A DNA stretch of 60,973 nt from JAPLVB01 sp964353635 (GCA_964353635.1 CAYGVS010000003.1:1-60973); one strand, 5' to 3'. Positions 9,914 to 18,959 are shown, counted from the stretch's first letter. The notes: a model not told the origin generated them from the sequence alone. Numbers and translations: made by a program.

Positions 9914-11029
9914 ATGCTCGCAATTCACCGCATCTTCCAGATGATATTCGGGATAATAGTCTCCGTCACCATTCTCTATTTCCTGATTGTCTATTCAGGC
10001 CAGTACAAGCAGAACCAGGAGGACTTTCAGAAGGCGCTGATACTGAAGGCCTTTGCTGATGAGGCGAAGAGCGTCTACCTCACAGGCATATCCACGAACT
10101 TCACCCAGTTCTACAAGTATGACTTCTCCTCATGCTTCATTAAACCCCAGACAAAGTCCCTTCCTGAAATGCAGTGCATGGGGACTGGCATTGCAGACGT
10201 GCCTGTTGACACGCCACTCATCTTCTATCCCGGCAAGCAGGTGTACATAAGCAGGGGCTCCCTGGATTACGGCTGGTGGGTGTACAACTTCGCTGAGGCC
10301 ATGCCCAGCATCACCTTTGTATTCAATCCAGAAGGCTCCCAGGAAGAGAAGGATGTCATAACCAGCATTGTGCAGCTTATACCTGACACCACTGATGACT
10401 GGAGCGTGGTCAAGGTCGGGTTCGCAATATGCGATGGCGGCAGCTTGTCCAACTGTGGGGACCAGCCTTGCAGCAAAGATGATATTCTCTCAATTATCAG
10501 CTCATGGGAAGCTAAAACCAAATGCACAGCGTCCCTGAAGAAGAGCATGAAGCTTGTGACAGTCTCCCGGTCATGCGGGAGCTTCATGCCCCAGAGCGGC
10601 GTTTGCATAGGCTATCCCAACACTTATGGTGTGGGCAATGCCTACATCCAGGGCTCCGGGAAGGAGTATGTATGGAAGGACCCCCTTGACCTTGTGGCCC
10701 TCTCTCTGGGAGGCTCTGAGAAGGATGAGTTCGGGAAGACCGCAGGAGAGAAGCTCTATGAGATCAAGAATTCAGCCCTTATGGCAAGGCTCTCCCTGGC
10801 CGCGGACATCACTTCCAGGAGGATAGAGCTGATCCTGCGCAGCATCAGCCCTGACAATCCTTGTTATGCGTCTTATGTAAGCCTTGTGAACGAGCTTTCA
10901 GGCATTGGTGGGAAGGATTACACAGACCTTTCCCAGATGGATGGGCTAAACCAGCATCTGAACGCTGCAAAAGCATACTTCCAGAGCCTGGAGGAAGCGG
11001 GCTGCGAGAGGAGCATGTATGGAGCGTAA
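9914..11029 (+). CDS. N-terminally anchored membrane protein of the cassette, 371 aa
   Basis: An N-terminal helix (about residues 9-31, FQMIFGIIVSVTILYFLIVYSG) precedes a 340-residue domain with about ten Cys (for example SSCFIK, MQCMGT, AICDGG, SNCGDQPC, TKCTAS, RSCGSF, GVCIGY, DNPCYAS, AGCERS), suggesting a disulfide-stabilised extracytoplasmic domain. There is no class III cleavage site. The gene begins 7 bases after the previous stop and its last codons overlap the next start by 11 bases, so it is in the same operon. Size and position resemble the larger minor subunits of type IV pilus-like systems, but sequence gives no firm match. Function unknown. Confidence 0.65.
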   Translation: MLAIHRIFQMIFGIIVSVTILYFLIVYSGQYKQNQEDFQKALILKAFADEAKSVYLTGISTNFTQFYKYDFSSCFIKPQTKSLPEMQCMGTGIADVPVDTPLIFYPGKQVYISRGSLDYGWWVYNFAEAMPSITFVFNPEGSQEEKDVITSIVQLIPDTTDDWSVVKVGFAICDGGSLSNCGDQPCSKDDILSIISSWEAKTKCTASLKKSMKLVTVSRSCGSFMPQSGVCIGYPNTYGVGNAYIQGSGKEYVWKDPLDLVALSLGGSEKDEFGKTAGEKLYEIKNSALMARLSLAADITSRRIELILRSISPDNPCYASYVSLVNELSGIGGKDYTDLSQMDGLNQHLNAAKAYFQSLEEAGCERSMYGA

Positions 11030-11513
11030 TCCGGCCAGAAAAGGCCAGTCAGAGATAATGGAATACATAGTCATGGTAGTCCTCATAGTGGCAGCAATCA
11101 TAGCCATAATATTATTCCTGAGCTGGTGGAGCATAATGCAGATCGAGATGCAGGGGTCCAAGAACCAGAATGATAAGATTGTCTCTCTTGGCCAGATGAT
11201 AATGGGAGACTACATGCTCATAAACGAGCAGGCAATGCTTGATGACGCCAAGCTCACATCGCTGGTATCAATGAGCTCTGAAGGATGCGAACGGCTCCAG
11301 GCCTTGCTGGGAGCAAACTGGTACGCCAAAATAAAATCCCTTGACATGGAAGGAGATATCCCTTGCACGTGGGGGAATTACCCGGATTGCAACTCCTGGA
11401 CCATATGCGAATACAAAGAGCCTCACATAGCTCAGGTGTTCCCGGTCAATGTCTACAGGAAGCTATCTGACAAGGCCGCCCTGGCTGTGCTCGAGGTGGG
11501 GGTGTACACATGA
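11019..11513 (+). CDS. Pilin-like protein with class III signal peptide, 164 aa
   Basis: The N-terminus has ARKGQSEIMEYIVMVVLIV: Lys-Gly cleavage site, Gln at +1, Glu at +3 and +6, then a hydrophobic helix continuing to LFLSWW. This is a convincing archaeal type IV pilin leader of about nine residues. The mature domain carries four Cys (EGCERL, IPCTW, PDCNSW, TICEYK). The ATG overlaps the end of the preceding gene by 11 bases and its stop overlaps the next start as ATGA, so translation is coupled. Processing would need a PibD/EppA-type peptidase encoded elsewhere. Whether it forms a filament or a pseudopilus tip cannot be told from sequence. Confidence 0.75.
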   Translation: MERNPARKGQSEIMEYIVMVVLIVAAIIAIILFLSWWSIMQIEMQGSKNQNDKIVSLGQMIMGDYMLINEQAMLDDAKLTSLVSMSSEGCERLQALLGANWYAKIKSLDMEGDIPCTWGNYPDCNSWTICEYKEPHIAQVFPVNVYRKLSDKAALAVLEVGVYT

Positions 11514-12028
11514 ATTCAAAGAAGGCCCAAAGCAGCATGATCCTGATAATAATAGTAATAATGATATTCGTGGCCATGATAGTCTTCCTGCTCAACCTGG
11601 CAGGCTCAGTGAACAGGGAGACCTACACCAACCTCTATGTGAACAACCTTCTCCTGTCCGTTATGAGGACAGACACAGGATACACTGACTCCAAATGCAA
11701 GCTTGTCTCAGACCTTGTATTCTGCGCGTACTTTACGCCGGAGTGGAGGTGTGGGAATGAAAGATGCCTTGACCTGGCGAACGAGACCCTGCACAAATAC
11801 CTGGGGGTCTTCGCCAAACAGACCAACAGCAGCATGAGATACCTTTTCACAGTCACCACGAACACGCTGGCCACCAATGAAGGGGAGCCGATAACCCTTG
11901 AAATGGGTGATGCGTCAATCAAGACAGCCAAGGCCACAAAAAGATACTCTTATCCTCTTGTGCTCACCAAGTCGGACGGCTTCAACCAGCACACCCTGAA
12001 GATACAGCTCGTGGTCGCCAAGAACTAG
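11510..12028 (+). CDS. Pilin-like protein with class III-type signal peptide, 172 aa
   Basis: MNSKKAQSSM followed by ILIIIVIMIFVAMIVFLL gives a Lys-Ala cleavage site and a hydrophobic stretch; the +5 Glu is missing. The soluble part has four Cys (SKCKLV, VFCAYF, WRCGNERCLD). Coupled to the previous gene by an ATGA overlap at 11510-11513. It is followed by a 67-base gap with its own AT-rich promoter-like region, so the next gene may be transcribed separately. Part of the same cassette of proteins built from a hydrophobic N-terminal helix plus a Cys-containing domain. No named family recognised. Confidence 0.7.
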   Translation: MNSKKAQSSMILIIIVIMIFVAMIVFLLNLAGSVNRETYTNLYVNNLLLSVMRTDTGYTDSKCKLVSDLVFCAYFTPEWRCGNERCLDLANETLHKYLGVFAKQTNSSMRYLFTVTTNTLATNEGEPITLEMGDASIKTAKATKRYSYPLVLTKSDGFNQHTLKIQLVVAKN

Positions 12029-12095
12029 GCAAGACATTGCTATCTGGAATTTCCGTCACATTATAATATATACCAAGAAAGATAATTAGTTATAT

Positions 12096-13964
12096 ATGGC
12101 TAAAGGCCAGGCTGAGATAGCTGTGATTCTGGGCATCGTGATTGTTGCAGCTGTTGTTGTAATTTATGCCGTCCTACCCATTATCGATTCAGGAATTCCA
12201 GGCCCTATTAGGCTGAAATACAATGCCTTCAAGGCCTCATTTGAAGGCCTTGTGAGGGAGGGCTCCCAGGACGCCTTGACTAAGCTCAGCTCCAATGGCG
12301 GCTATGCTGACAATCTGTCTTTCCAGATGGGCTCTGTGAAGTTCCTTGACAAGGATGTCCCATACTGGCAGCTCAACGGCCAGGTGAAATACCCCGATGT
12401 CAAGTCCAATTTCGATTCTCTGATTAGTTCATACATAACCCAGAACAAGGACAAGCTGCTGCAGGAAACGGGAATGAGCGGGATAGAGCTTGGGAATGCC
12501 CAGGTCTCCACCAAATTCTATGACAGCAAAATAACCGTGACAGTTAACATGCCCACAACGATTGACGACCAGAAGATTAATCCCCCCTACACTTCTTACA
12601 TTTTTGATATCCAGACAAGATTATCCCAGATAAACGACTTCGCCAAGGGCTTCAGCCAATATGAAGTTGCCCAAAGGCCTCTTGAATACTTCACACTATC
12701 CTCCATGGTTCTGAGCCCCATTGAGCAGGACGTGCAGACCGTTCCTGTCACCGTATCCCTCACTCAATGTGGGGAGTATGTCTTCAAGAGCTGGTGGGAT
12801 GTAAGGCCTGAGATGGAGAAAGTCGTGCAGACCACCCTTTCCAATGTGTACATGCCTGGAAAGGCGCCCACGGATTACATGAGAAGCTCCGCTTATCCAA
12901 AATACACTCTCGTCCCCATTAGCGGAAAGAGGTACGAGGACCTTGAGGTGGATTTCTTCACCCCCGATGAGTTCTCACTCTCCCAGCCTGATTTCCAGTT
13001 CACCCCTGACCCCATATCAGCCACTGCGAACTTCATCCCCATGACAGGCCTGTGCCTTTCTGACCCTGTTTATGTCAATTATTACCTTTCTTACCCCGCA
13101 ATCGTGCGGGTAAAGGACACGCTGACACAGAACGTGTTCCAGTTCGCTGTTGATGTTTACATAAGGGATAACCTGCCAGGCCCCTGGGCTAACCAGTCAA
13201 GCTATGAGTCTGATGCCCAGAAGCAGATTTGCTCCAACTACCAGTGCTTTGCGGACCTAAATGTGAAAGACAGCTCAGGCAGGCCTCTTGATTCAGCTGA
13301 GGTCATGTTCATGGGCTGCAGCCTCGGAAGGACAAACTCGCTTGGCAGGCTCATGGCAGCAGCCCCATGCGGCATAGGACCTTTGCAGATATACAAAGCT
13401 GGGTACAGCTTCCAGCCAGTGATGCAGAGCTCTGACAAACTAGTCGGGTTGGCTCTCACCCTTACAAAGACTCCTGTAGTCAGGCTGCACTTCTATGAAG
13501 CGATAGTGCAGAATCTGACTGGGCAATACAGCATAAACAAGGCTGACATCAGCCCGCTGGCAGAGAACCACAGGATTTACATGAAGCTGTATGACATGAA
13601 AGCGAACCAGCTGTATGAGAGGGGATTCAGCACAGCAGGAAGCCTTCTTAACAATATGCCTGCCAGCGATTACATAATCGCCGCTAGCCTTTACTCTGTC
13701 GACAAGGACATCCAAGGCATAAACAGGGTGACCGAACTCGGGAGCATACTGCTCAATTACACGCTGTCTGAGGGGTTGGACGGCAAGGACCTTTACGTCT
13801 ATTTCCCCAGCACCATACAATACAGCCAGATAACAGACTCAACACAAAAGGCCGCATCCGGCCTCATGTTATCAAGCCTCCTGTACCATTGCGGCCTGGG
13901 ACCGATAACCAAAAACAGCACGCCGGGCTTCACCGTTTGCATAAAGGGATATGATGAAATATAA
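12096..13964 (+). CDS. Large pilin-like surface protein, 622 aa
   Basis: MAKGQAEIAVILGIVIVAAVVVIYAVL is a short class III leader (Lys-Gly, Gln +1, Glu +3) with its hydrophobic helix, unusually attached to a 600-residue ectodomain. Near residues 375-455 the phrase DLNVKDSSGRPLDSAEVMF followed by NSLGRL resembles a carboxypeptidase-regulatory or PEGA-type beta-sandwich that often binds ligands or peptidoglycan-like polymers. Several Cys are present (QCGEY, GLCLSD, QICSNYQCF, MGCSLG, PCGIG). An AT-rich TATA-like stretch lies at about 12062-12073. The 3' end overlaps the next gene by 14 bases. It may be the adhesive or tip subunit of the pilin-like assembly; that is inference. Confidence 0.7.
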   Translation: MAKGQAEIAVILGIVIVAAVVVIYAVLPIIDSGIPGPIRLKYNAFKASFEGLVREGSQDALTKLSSNGGYADNLSFQMGSVKFLDKDVPYWQLNGQVKYPDVKSNFDSLISSYITQNKDKLLQETGMSGIELGNAQVSTKFYDSKITVTVNMPTTIDDQKINPPYTSYIFDIQTRLSQINDFAKGFSQYEVAQRPLEYFTLSSMVLSPIEQDVQTVPVTVSLTQCGEYVFKSWWDVRPEMEKVVQTTLSNVYMPGKAPTDYMRSSAYPKYTLVPISGKRYEDLEVDFFTPDEFSLSQPDFQFTPDPISATANFIPMTGLCLSDPVYVNYYLSYPAIVRVKDTLTQNVFQFAVDVYIRDNLPGPWANQSSYESDAQKQICSNYQCFADLNVKDSSGRPLDSAEVMFMGCSLGRTNSLGRLMAAAPCGIGPLQIYKAGYSFQPVMQSSDKLVGLALTLTKTPVVRLHFYEAIVQNLTGQYSINKADISPLAENHRIYMKLYDMKANQLYERGFSTAGSLLNNMPASDYIIAASLYSVDKDIQGINRVTELGSILLNYTLSEGLDGKDLYVYFPSTIQYSQITDSTQKAASGLMLSSLLYHCGLGPITKNSTPGFTVCIKGYDEI

Positions 13965-16900
13965 GGTAATAGCTCTGGAATCGCTTGCGATATTCGTGTC
14001 ATACCTAGTGTTCTCCCTCACCCTGGTCTCGGCGACCAATGTCAACATAATCTTCAACAACCAGGTGCAGGGCACTGCAACATATTCCCAGGAGGACCAT
14101 GTGAACATGAAGATATCCCCGAAGCATGAGGCCTCTGACATAACATGGACCAATGTGAAGCTTACGGTCAATGTGAACAGCGCAAGCCTGGGGCATAGCA
14201 TAACGAAGATATTCCTCTACAAGTGCCTTTCCCAGACCCCGACTGAATGCGCGCGCACCACCCCGGAGGTCTTTGACAATTATATTGATACAGATCTTCT
14301 CTGGAAGGACATTTCCCAGAAGACCGGCACAAGCCAGTATCCCCAGGCAGGCAATCTGCTCTTCATTGTGAAGCTCGAGGACCAGAACGGGAAGGAGAAC
14401 TGGGTCGGGTTCTTCACCCAGACCAAGAGGATGTCATACAACACTTTCGACACCCAGCAGCTTAGCATTAACAGCATAGAGGTCTATGCTAAATCCCTTA
14501 ATCTTGTGGAGCCCATAAAAGCATACATTGAGAACAAGCTCATGATCCCATTCAAGTGGGCCACCAAAGTCGCATTCACCGACTCCACCCAGCTTTATGC
14601 AATGGGGGGAAGCGCCTCTGAGATGGACTCGCACAACCTCCAGACTGCCATCGTATCCTCATCAGAGATTGCGTCCTTAAACAAGGAGTTCTATTTTGTC
14701 TCGCCCAAGACAAGCTCAGGCATAGCGAACCCCATTCTGCTTAACCTCAACCCTTCATTCGCCTGCGGGGACAACAAATGCGAGTCAGATATAGGGGAAA
14801 GCTCTGACTCCTGCTGCCTTGACTGCGGATGCGGCATAGGGCAGTACTGTGATGTGCCGGCAGACGCCAACCTCAGCCAATGCAGGAGCGGAACGCCAGG
14901 GATTTCAGTCATCTCCGCCTCCTCCGCGCTCATATCCGACTGCTCAAGGGGCTTCACTGGCAACATCTCATTAAGGGTCAGCAACCCGCCATCCAGCATT
15001 ACTTACCCTGTGACAGGCACTGTCACGCTTAACGGCACTGTCTACAGCGTCTCCTGCTCTGGGGTTGCCGCAGCGCTTGAGTGCTCGATGCCCATCACAT
15101 CAGGTATAAAATGCGGAGAGGGCTCTTATGTCATTGGCCCAGGCCACATCAACCTCACAATAAACTACAAGGATGGCAAGGGCTCCGCAAGCAAGGCCCT
15201 GAGCACAGCCTTCTCAGGGGTTTCCGTGAGCTATGACTGCGGATGTAGTGAGGGCAACTATTGCGACACTACAAAGAAGAGCTGCCAGTCAGAGTCCGCC
15301 ATCACCCTGGGCATAACCAATCTCACATCCTACCTTGACAATTACCATTCTGGAGATAGGTTATACCTGAAGGCAAAGATATTCAACCCTCCCGAAGGCC
15401 TTGTCCTGGTTGACAAGAGCGCCACAATGAATTTGACTAATGGCCAGGTTTCCCCAGGCACGCCTGACTGCTCAGCACCGAATTCCCAGTTCGAGTACAG
15501 CTGTTCAATCCCGTTCCAGATATCAAGTTACAGCAATGAAAAGGCATATACCTTCTCACCAAATAACCTCTACTTCACAATAACTTACAATGACGGTCCT
15601 CTTGCCAAGACCAAGACCATCTCTGCGCCTTTCGGCCCGGTAAGCATACCCTCTCAGGCATGTGGGGATTCAAGCTGTAATATGGGCGAGTCGCAGTCCA
15701 CATGCTGCCTTGACTGCGGATGTGGAGACAACACAGACCTTTACTGCGATAAGGTTTCTGGATGCCAGAGCCTTAATTCCATCGGGATCTCAATAAGCTC
15801 CCTTTACCCAACCAACTTCACTGACTGTAGGGAGGCCCATGATGCGAACTTGGAGATAGCTGTCAACAATGCCCCAACCGATATGACACTTACCTACTTC
15901 ACATACATGCAGGGAGGCCTTGTCAAAGGCTGGAACCTGGCGTGCGACAAGTCCAGCGTGAACATGCTAAAATGCACCCTGGCCATCCCTGCTCTGGAAA
16001 GCGAAGGCTGCTCCCTTCCCTACAAGGTGATAGGCCCCAATTCATTAAACATAACCATCTCCTTCTACAATGGGAAGAGCAAGCAGGTGACAAAGCAGCT
16101 CTCCACCGCCTTTGGCAATATCATAATCACTCCTGTGTACCACTGTGGAGACGGGACCTGCGAATCCGATCTTGGGGAGAGCGCATCCAACTGCTGCTAC
16201 GACTGCAGCTGCGCCTCTTCCTCTTCCTTCACTAACCATTACTGCGACTACGACATGACAACCAAGCTTGGCGGCTGCATTCCGAAATCCAACATCAAGC
16301 TCATCGTAGACTCCCCCAAGGCCCCAGTCCTCTTGCAAAGCTGCGAGCTCACCAACTCGGTCAACATAAAGGCCCACATAGAGGGCCAGCCCAAGGACAT
16401 GCGGCCTCAGTCCTACTATGCTACACTTAACGGCTCTGCCACTCAATACATATCCTGCAGTCCGGAGCAGGCTTTCTACGGGGCAAACTACACCTTCAAC
16501 TGCACGCTTCTCATCCCCAGGATCAGCAGTTGTCATATAGGCAACACTTACGACTATGAGCCTAACAATTTCTCCATGCTCATAACCTTCAGCAACGCAG
16601 CCGGAGCGAACAGTGTGGAGACCCGCACCCTCACAGGCTCCATCCCTCAAATCCAAATCTACCAGAACATACGCACGCTGTATGACATCATGCAGGATGC
16701 AAGATCCAGAGCCACCCAAAGGATAATGGACCTCAAGAATGTGATAAAGGATCTTATGGATTCCATCAAGGACTGCTATGAAAAGGTAAAGATGATAATG
16801 TACATGACTTTCATCACAGCCATCTTGGTGGGTTACAAGAGTTACCAGGATACACCCGCTCCAACCAATACACCTGGTAGCACTTCCGGTTCGATTAATG

Positions 16901-18543
16901 TCTTTATGAGCGGGCAGAGAGGTAAGGTCACAGCAGCCGCCCAGGACTCTGCATTAACCCTTGCCGCAGGCTCCAGCTTCGCCCAGGCTTGGGCCAAGTT
17001 CTGCGAGTTCCTGCAGACAGAATACCAGATGGCCATCAAGTCGCTTGAAATCGAGCAGAAGCTTGACTCGATGCAAACCTGCTTCGAGGTGCAGCAGCAC
17101 GAGATGGACATAGGCCACTGCGACAAGCAGGAGCAGACATGCTTCACCAGCATGGTGAACTGCATCAACTTCAATGCGATAAGCAGCATAGCCAATGACT
17201 ACAAGACCATCGCATCAGCTGGCTCCACTGTCCTAGGCCAGATGAGCTCGGCCTTCAATCAAGGCGCTACCTATGCGGGCCAGATAGGGGGGAGTACAAT
17301 TACTGGGGCTTATGGAAGCCTTCAGGTGGCATGCAATGGAATGACATCAAGTGAATGCTGTGGAGGCTATAAAGAATCTGTACAGTCGGGTGGCACTGTG
17401 ACATATCCATGCAGATATTCATCTGTCAGATTATCCATTAGTTCGTCGGGTTCCTCCACATCTTGTCCATCATACATAATTTTAGACACTACAAAAGCTG
17501 GAACCAACATAGTTTCGAATTCACAGACAATTTCTGGCAACATGTTCCTGGACGACTGCCACACATATTCATTATATTGTGATTTAAATAGAAACGGAAT
17601 TAAAGATGGAACAGATGCTTTTGTGGGAAGCGTACAAATGACTTTCATGAAAGTCGACCTAACAACTTGCACATGTACAAAACAACCCATAGAATGCGTT
17701 TCTAGCACAGGCCTGACAGCTAACGGAGCCATAATGGGTTGCTGCAACACCAGCAAAACTGAAACGAAATGCGAAAGCGCATCGCAAGTGGCTTGCGTGG
17801 GCCCGAACCCGACGACCGTTTCTTCAATCTCGTCGATTTTCTCCCCTTCGACCAACCAAGGGATTGGTATTTTATGGGAAGGGGGTAAAGAGTGCAGCAA
17901 TAATGTTTGCGTAACGAAAACGACAACCGCGACAACTACTCCTACGGCTGCAACAGGTTGTTGTATTGGTTATTCTGACGAAGTAACAATTAAAGGATGT
18001 ACAGAAGCACTAGATAAATCTTCTTGTGAAGTGCTTGGAGGGAGCTATAAAGGCGGCAATTCGAAATGCACTGACAGTGCATACCAATCTGATTATCAAT
18101 CTATATGTAAAGGAGTGACATCAACACCGTCAATAACATCCACATCTCCAAAAGCACAAATGGATTTGACTGTAGGTGGAGTAAAGGTTACTAGCGCTAC
18201 TCAAAACTTTGCTAGTGGGCAGAAACTTAATTTTGTATGCAATGCTTTGCCATCAACATCTGGCGATAAATACATGCTGAGGCTTACTGTAAAAACTAAA
18301 CTTATAAATGCCAATGATTATGATAGTCCTCTATATGATAATAGCAAAGAGTATACTCCCAATAAAGATGCAACTCCTCAGTTGATGTATAACTATAATG
18401 ATGTTAATTTCGATTGCAATTTTGGAACGCGAATGGTGGTGGGGGATTGCTCCATATATAAGATTCCTTCTGCAACTGTTACTGCATCTACTATAGAAAA
18501 CACTGATACAAAACAACTGACGTGTGTGGGATCAAATTTCTAA
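13951..18543 (+). CDS. Cys-rich secreted protein, 1530 aa, with repeated CGD/CC modules
   Basis: The N-terminus (MMKYKVIALESLAIFVSYLVFSLTLVSA) is a signal peptide or anchor. Three Cys modules of the form CGDxxCESDxGES followed by CCxDCxC occur near residues 271, 571 and 731, with a degenerate copy (DCGCSEGNYCD) near 430; each precedes a roughly 120-150-residue beta-rich domain. From about residue 905 the style changes to a helical segment with a hydrophobic stretch (MIMYMTFITAILVGY, about 947-961) and then further Cys-rich sequence without a terminal anchor. The last 1.2 kb (about 17340-18543) is clearly more AT-rich, with different codon use from the rest, suggesting separate origin. Start ATG at 13951 overlaps the previous gene. 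Function unknown; likely an envelope component assembled with the pilin-like proteins. Confidence 0.75.
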   Translation: MMKYKVIALESLAIFVSYLVFSLTLVSATNVNIIFNNQVQGTATYSQEDHVNMKISPKHEASDITWTNVKLTVNVNSASLGHSITKIFLYKCLSQTPTECARTTPEVFDNYIDTDLLWKDISQKTGTSQYPQAGNLLFIVKLEDQNGKENWVGFFTQTKRMSYNTFDTQQLSINSIEVYAKSLNLVEPIKAYIENKLMIPFKWATKVAFTDSTQLYAMGGSASEMDSHNLQTAIVSSSEIASLNKEFYFVSPKTSSGIANPILLNLNPSFACGDNKCESDIGESSDSCCLDCGCGIGQYCDVPADANLSQCRSGTPGISVISASSALISDCSRGFTGNISLRVSNPPSSITYPVTGTVTLNGTVYSVSCSGVAAALECSMPITSGIKCGEGSYVIGPGHINLTINYKDGKGSASKALSTAFSGVSVSYDCGCSEGNYCDTTKKSCQSESAITLGITNLTSYLDNYHSGDRLYLKAKIFNPPEGLVLVDKSATMNLTNGQVSPGTPDCSAPNSQFEYSCSIPFQISSYSNEKAYTFSPNNLYFTITYNDGPLAKTKTISAPFGPVSIPSQACGDSSCNMGESQSTCCLDCGCGDNTDLYCDKVSGCQSLNSIGISISSLYPTNFTDCREAHDANLEIAVNNAPTDMTLTYFTYMQGGLVKGWNLACDKSSVNMLKCTLAIPALESEGCSLPYKVIGPNSLNITISFYNGKSKQVTKQLSTAFGNIIITPVYHCGDGTCESDLGESASNCCYDCSCASSSSFTNHYCDYDMTTKLGGCIPKSNIKLIVDSPKAPVLLQSCELTNSVNIKAHIEGQPKDMRPQSYYATLNGSATQYISCSPEQAFYGANYTFNCTLLIPRISSCHIGNTYDYEPNNFSMLITFSNAAGANSVETRTLTGSIPQIQIYQNIRTLYDIMQDARSRATQRIMDLKNVIKDLMDSIKDCYEKVKMIMYMTFITAILVGYKSYQDTPAPTNTPGSTSGSINVFMSGQRGKVTAAAQDSALTLAAGSSFAQAWAKFCEFLQTEYQMAIKSLEIEQKLDSMQTCFEVQQHEMDIGHCDKQEQTCFTSMVNCINFNAISSIANDYKTIASAGSTVLGQMSSAFNQGATYAGQIGGSTITGAYGSLQVACNGMTSSECCGGYKESVQSGGTVTYPCRYSSVRLSISSSGSSTSCPSYIILDTTKAGTNIVSNSQTISGNMFLDDCHTYSLYCDLNRNGIKDGTDAFVGSVQMTFMKVDLTTCTCTKQPIECVSSTGLTANGAIMGCCNTSKTETKCESASQVACVGPNPTTVSSISSIFSPSTNQGIGILWEGGKECSNNVCVTKTTTATTTPTAATGCCIGYSDEVTIKGCTEALDKSSCEVLGGSYKGGNSKCTDSAYQSDYQSICKGVTSTPSITSTSPKAQMDLTVGGVKVTSATQNFASGQKLNFVCNALPSTSGDKYMLRLTVKTKLINANDYDSPLYDNSKEYTPNKDATPQLMYNYNDVNFDCNFGTRMVVGDCSIYKIPSATVTASTIENTDTKQLTCVGSNF

Positions 18544-18569
18544 GGGATAAAGGTTTATGCAGACAATCA

Positions 18570-18791
18570 CAATAATTAATATATGAAATCCGTTTTGCTT
18601 GGTTTTGCCCTGGCGCTTTTGGTTGTTTCAGGAAGCGCGCAGGCGCTCAAACTCACCGACGGCCTCTACTTCACAGTGCTTCCCAACTCTACAGCTGAGG
18701 TGTATTTCATACTTCCTGATGATGTGGGTGCTGGGATGGGGAAGGCTGATTATTTCATTACCGCAACCGCTATTCCGGACTGGGACAGGGA
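18570..18791 (+). repeat. Direct repeat, upstream copy (5' end of surface gene)
   Basis: About 222 bp, from CAATAATTAATATATG through the codons for DWDRD, recur at 19857-20078 (offset 1287) with scattered substitutions. It covers the short leader and the first about 70 codons of the 472-aa surface gene. The two copies bracket the HEPN/MNT pair. Confidence 0.8.
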
Positions 18792-18864
18792 TATGAGCAA
18801 TTGCCCTGGCGCGCTTGCAGGCGAACTATCCAAAAAGGCCTTGCTGATTAGAATGTTACGCTAA
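18583..18864 (+). pseudogene. Truncated 5' copy of the 472-aa surface protein gene
   Basis: The first 70 or so residues (signal peptide MKSVLLGFALALLVVSGSAQA, then LKLTDGLYFTVLPNSTAEV) match the N-terminus of the protein at 19870 almost residue for residue. After DWDRD the sequence diverges abruptly and the frame ends after 93 aa with a tail rich in basic residues. It keeps start codon and upstream region, so a short secreted peptide could still be made, but it lacks everything that forms the mature domains. The break point lies directly before the HEPN/MNT insertion, so this looks like the remnant left by a duplication or insertion event. Confidence 0.75.
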
Positions 18865-18874
18865 AACGTAACAT
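18853..18874. promoter_or_regulatory. Inverted repeat upstream of HEPN/MNT pair
   Basis: Perfect 8-bp arms ATGTTACG and CGTAACAT separated by CTAAAA; the stop codon of the truncated gene lies in the spacer. It is followed immediately by a TATA-like TTTATATAG. Could be an operator or a transcription-end hairpin. Confidence 0.5.
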
Positions 18875-18905
18875 TTATATAGTATTTGTCACGAAGCTTT
18901 TGTTT

Positions 18906-18921
18906 TGTAAATAATTTACAT
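18906..18921. promoter_or_regulatory. Palindromic operator, distal copy
   Basis: TGTAAATAATTTACAT contains a perfect 7+1+7 palindrome (TGTAAAT-A-ATTTACA). The identical 16-mer occurs again 38 bp downstream. A TATA-like TATTTATAGG lies between the two, so a dimeric repressor could bracket the promoter of the HEPN/MNT operon. Confidence 0.7.
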
Positions 18922-18943
18922 TAAAGTATTTATAGGACTTCAG

Positions 18944-18959
18944 TGTAAATAATTTACAT
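18944..18959. promoter_or_regulatory. Palindromic operator, proximal copy overlapping the HEPN start
   Basis: Second exact copy of TGTAAATAATTTACAT; its last two bases are the first two bases of the HEPN ATG (18958). The TATA-like TATTTATAGG at about 18928-18937 lies 21-30 bases upstream of the start, implying a leaderless transcript beginning inside or at the edge of this palindrome. Binding here would block initiation, consistent with toxin-antitoxin autoregulation. Confidence 0.7.

Noticed and set aside
16045..16719. 224-aa minus-strand frame inside the Cys-rich 1530-aa gene
   Set aside because: Antisense shadow; the Cys-module repeats are clearly encoded on the plus strand.
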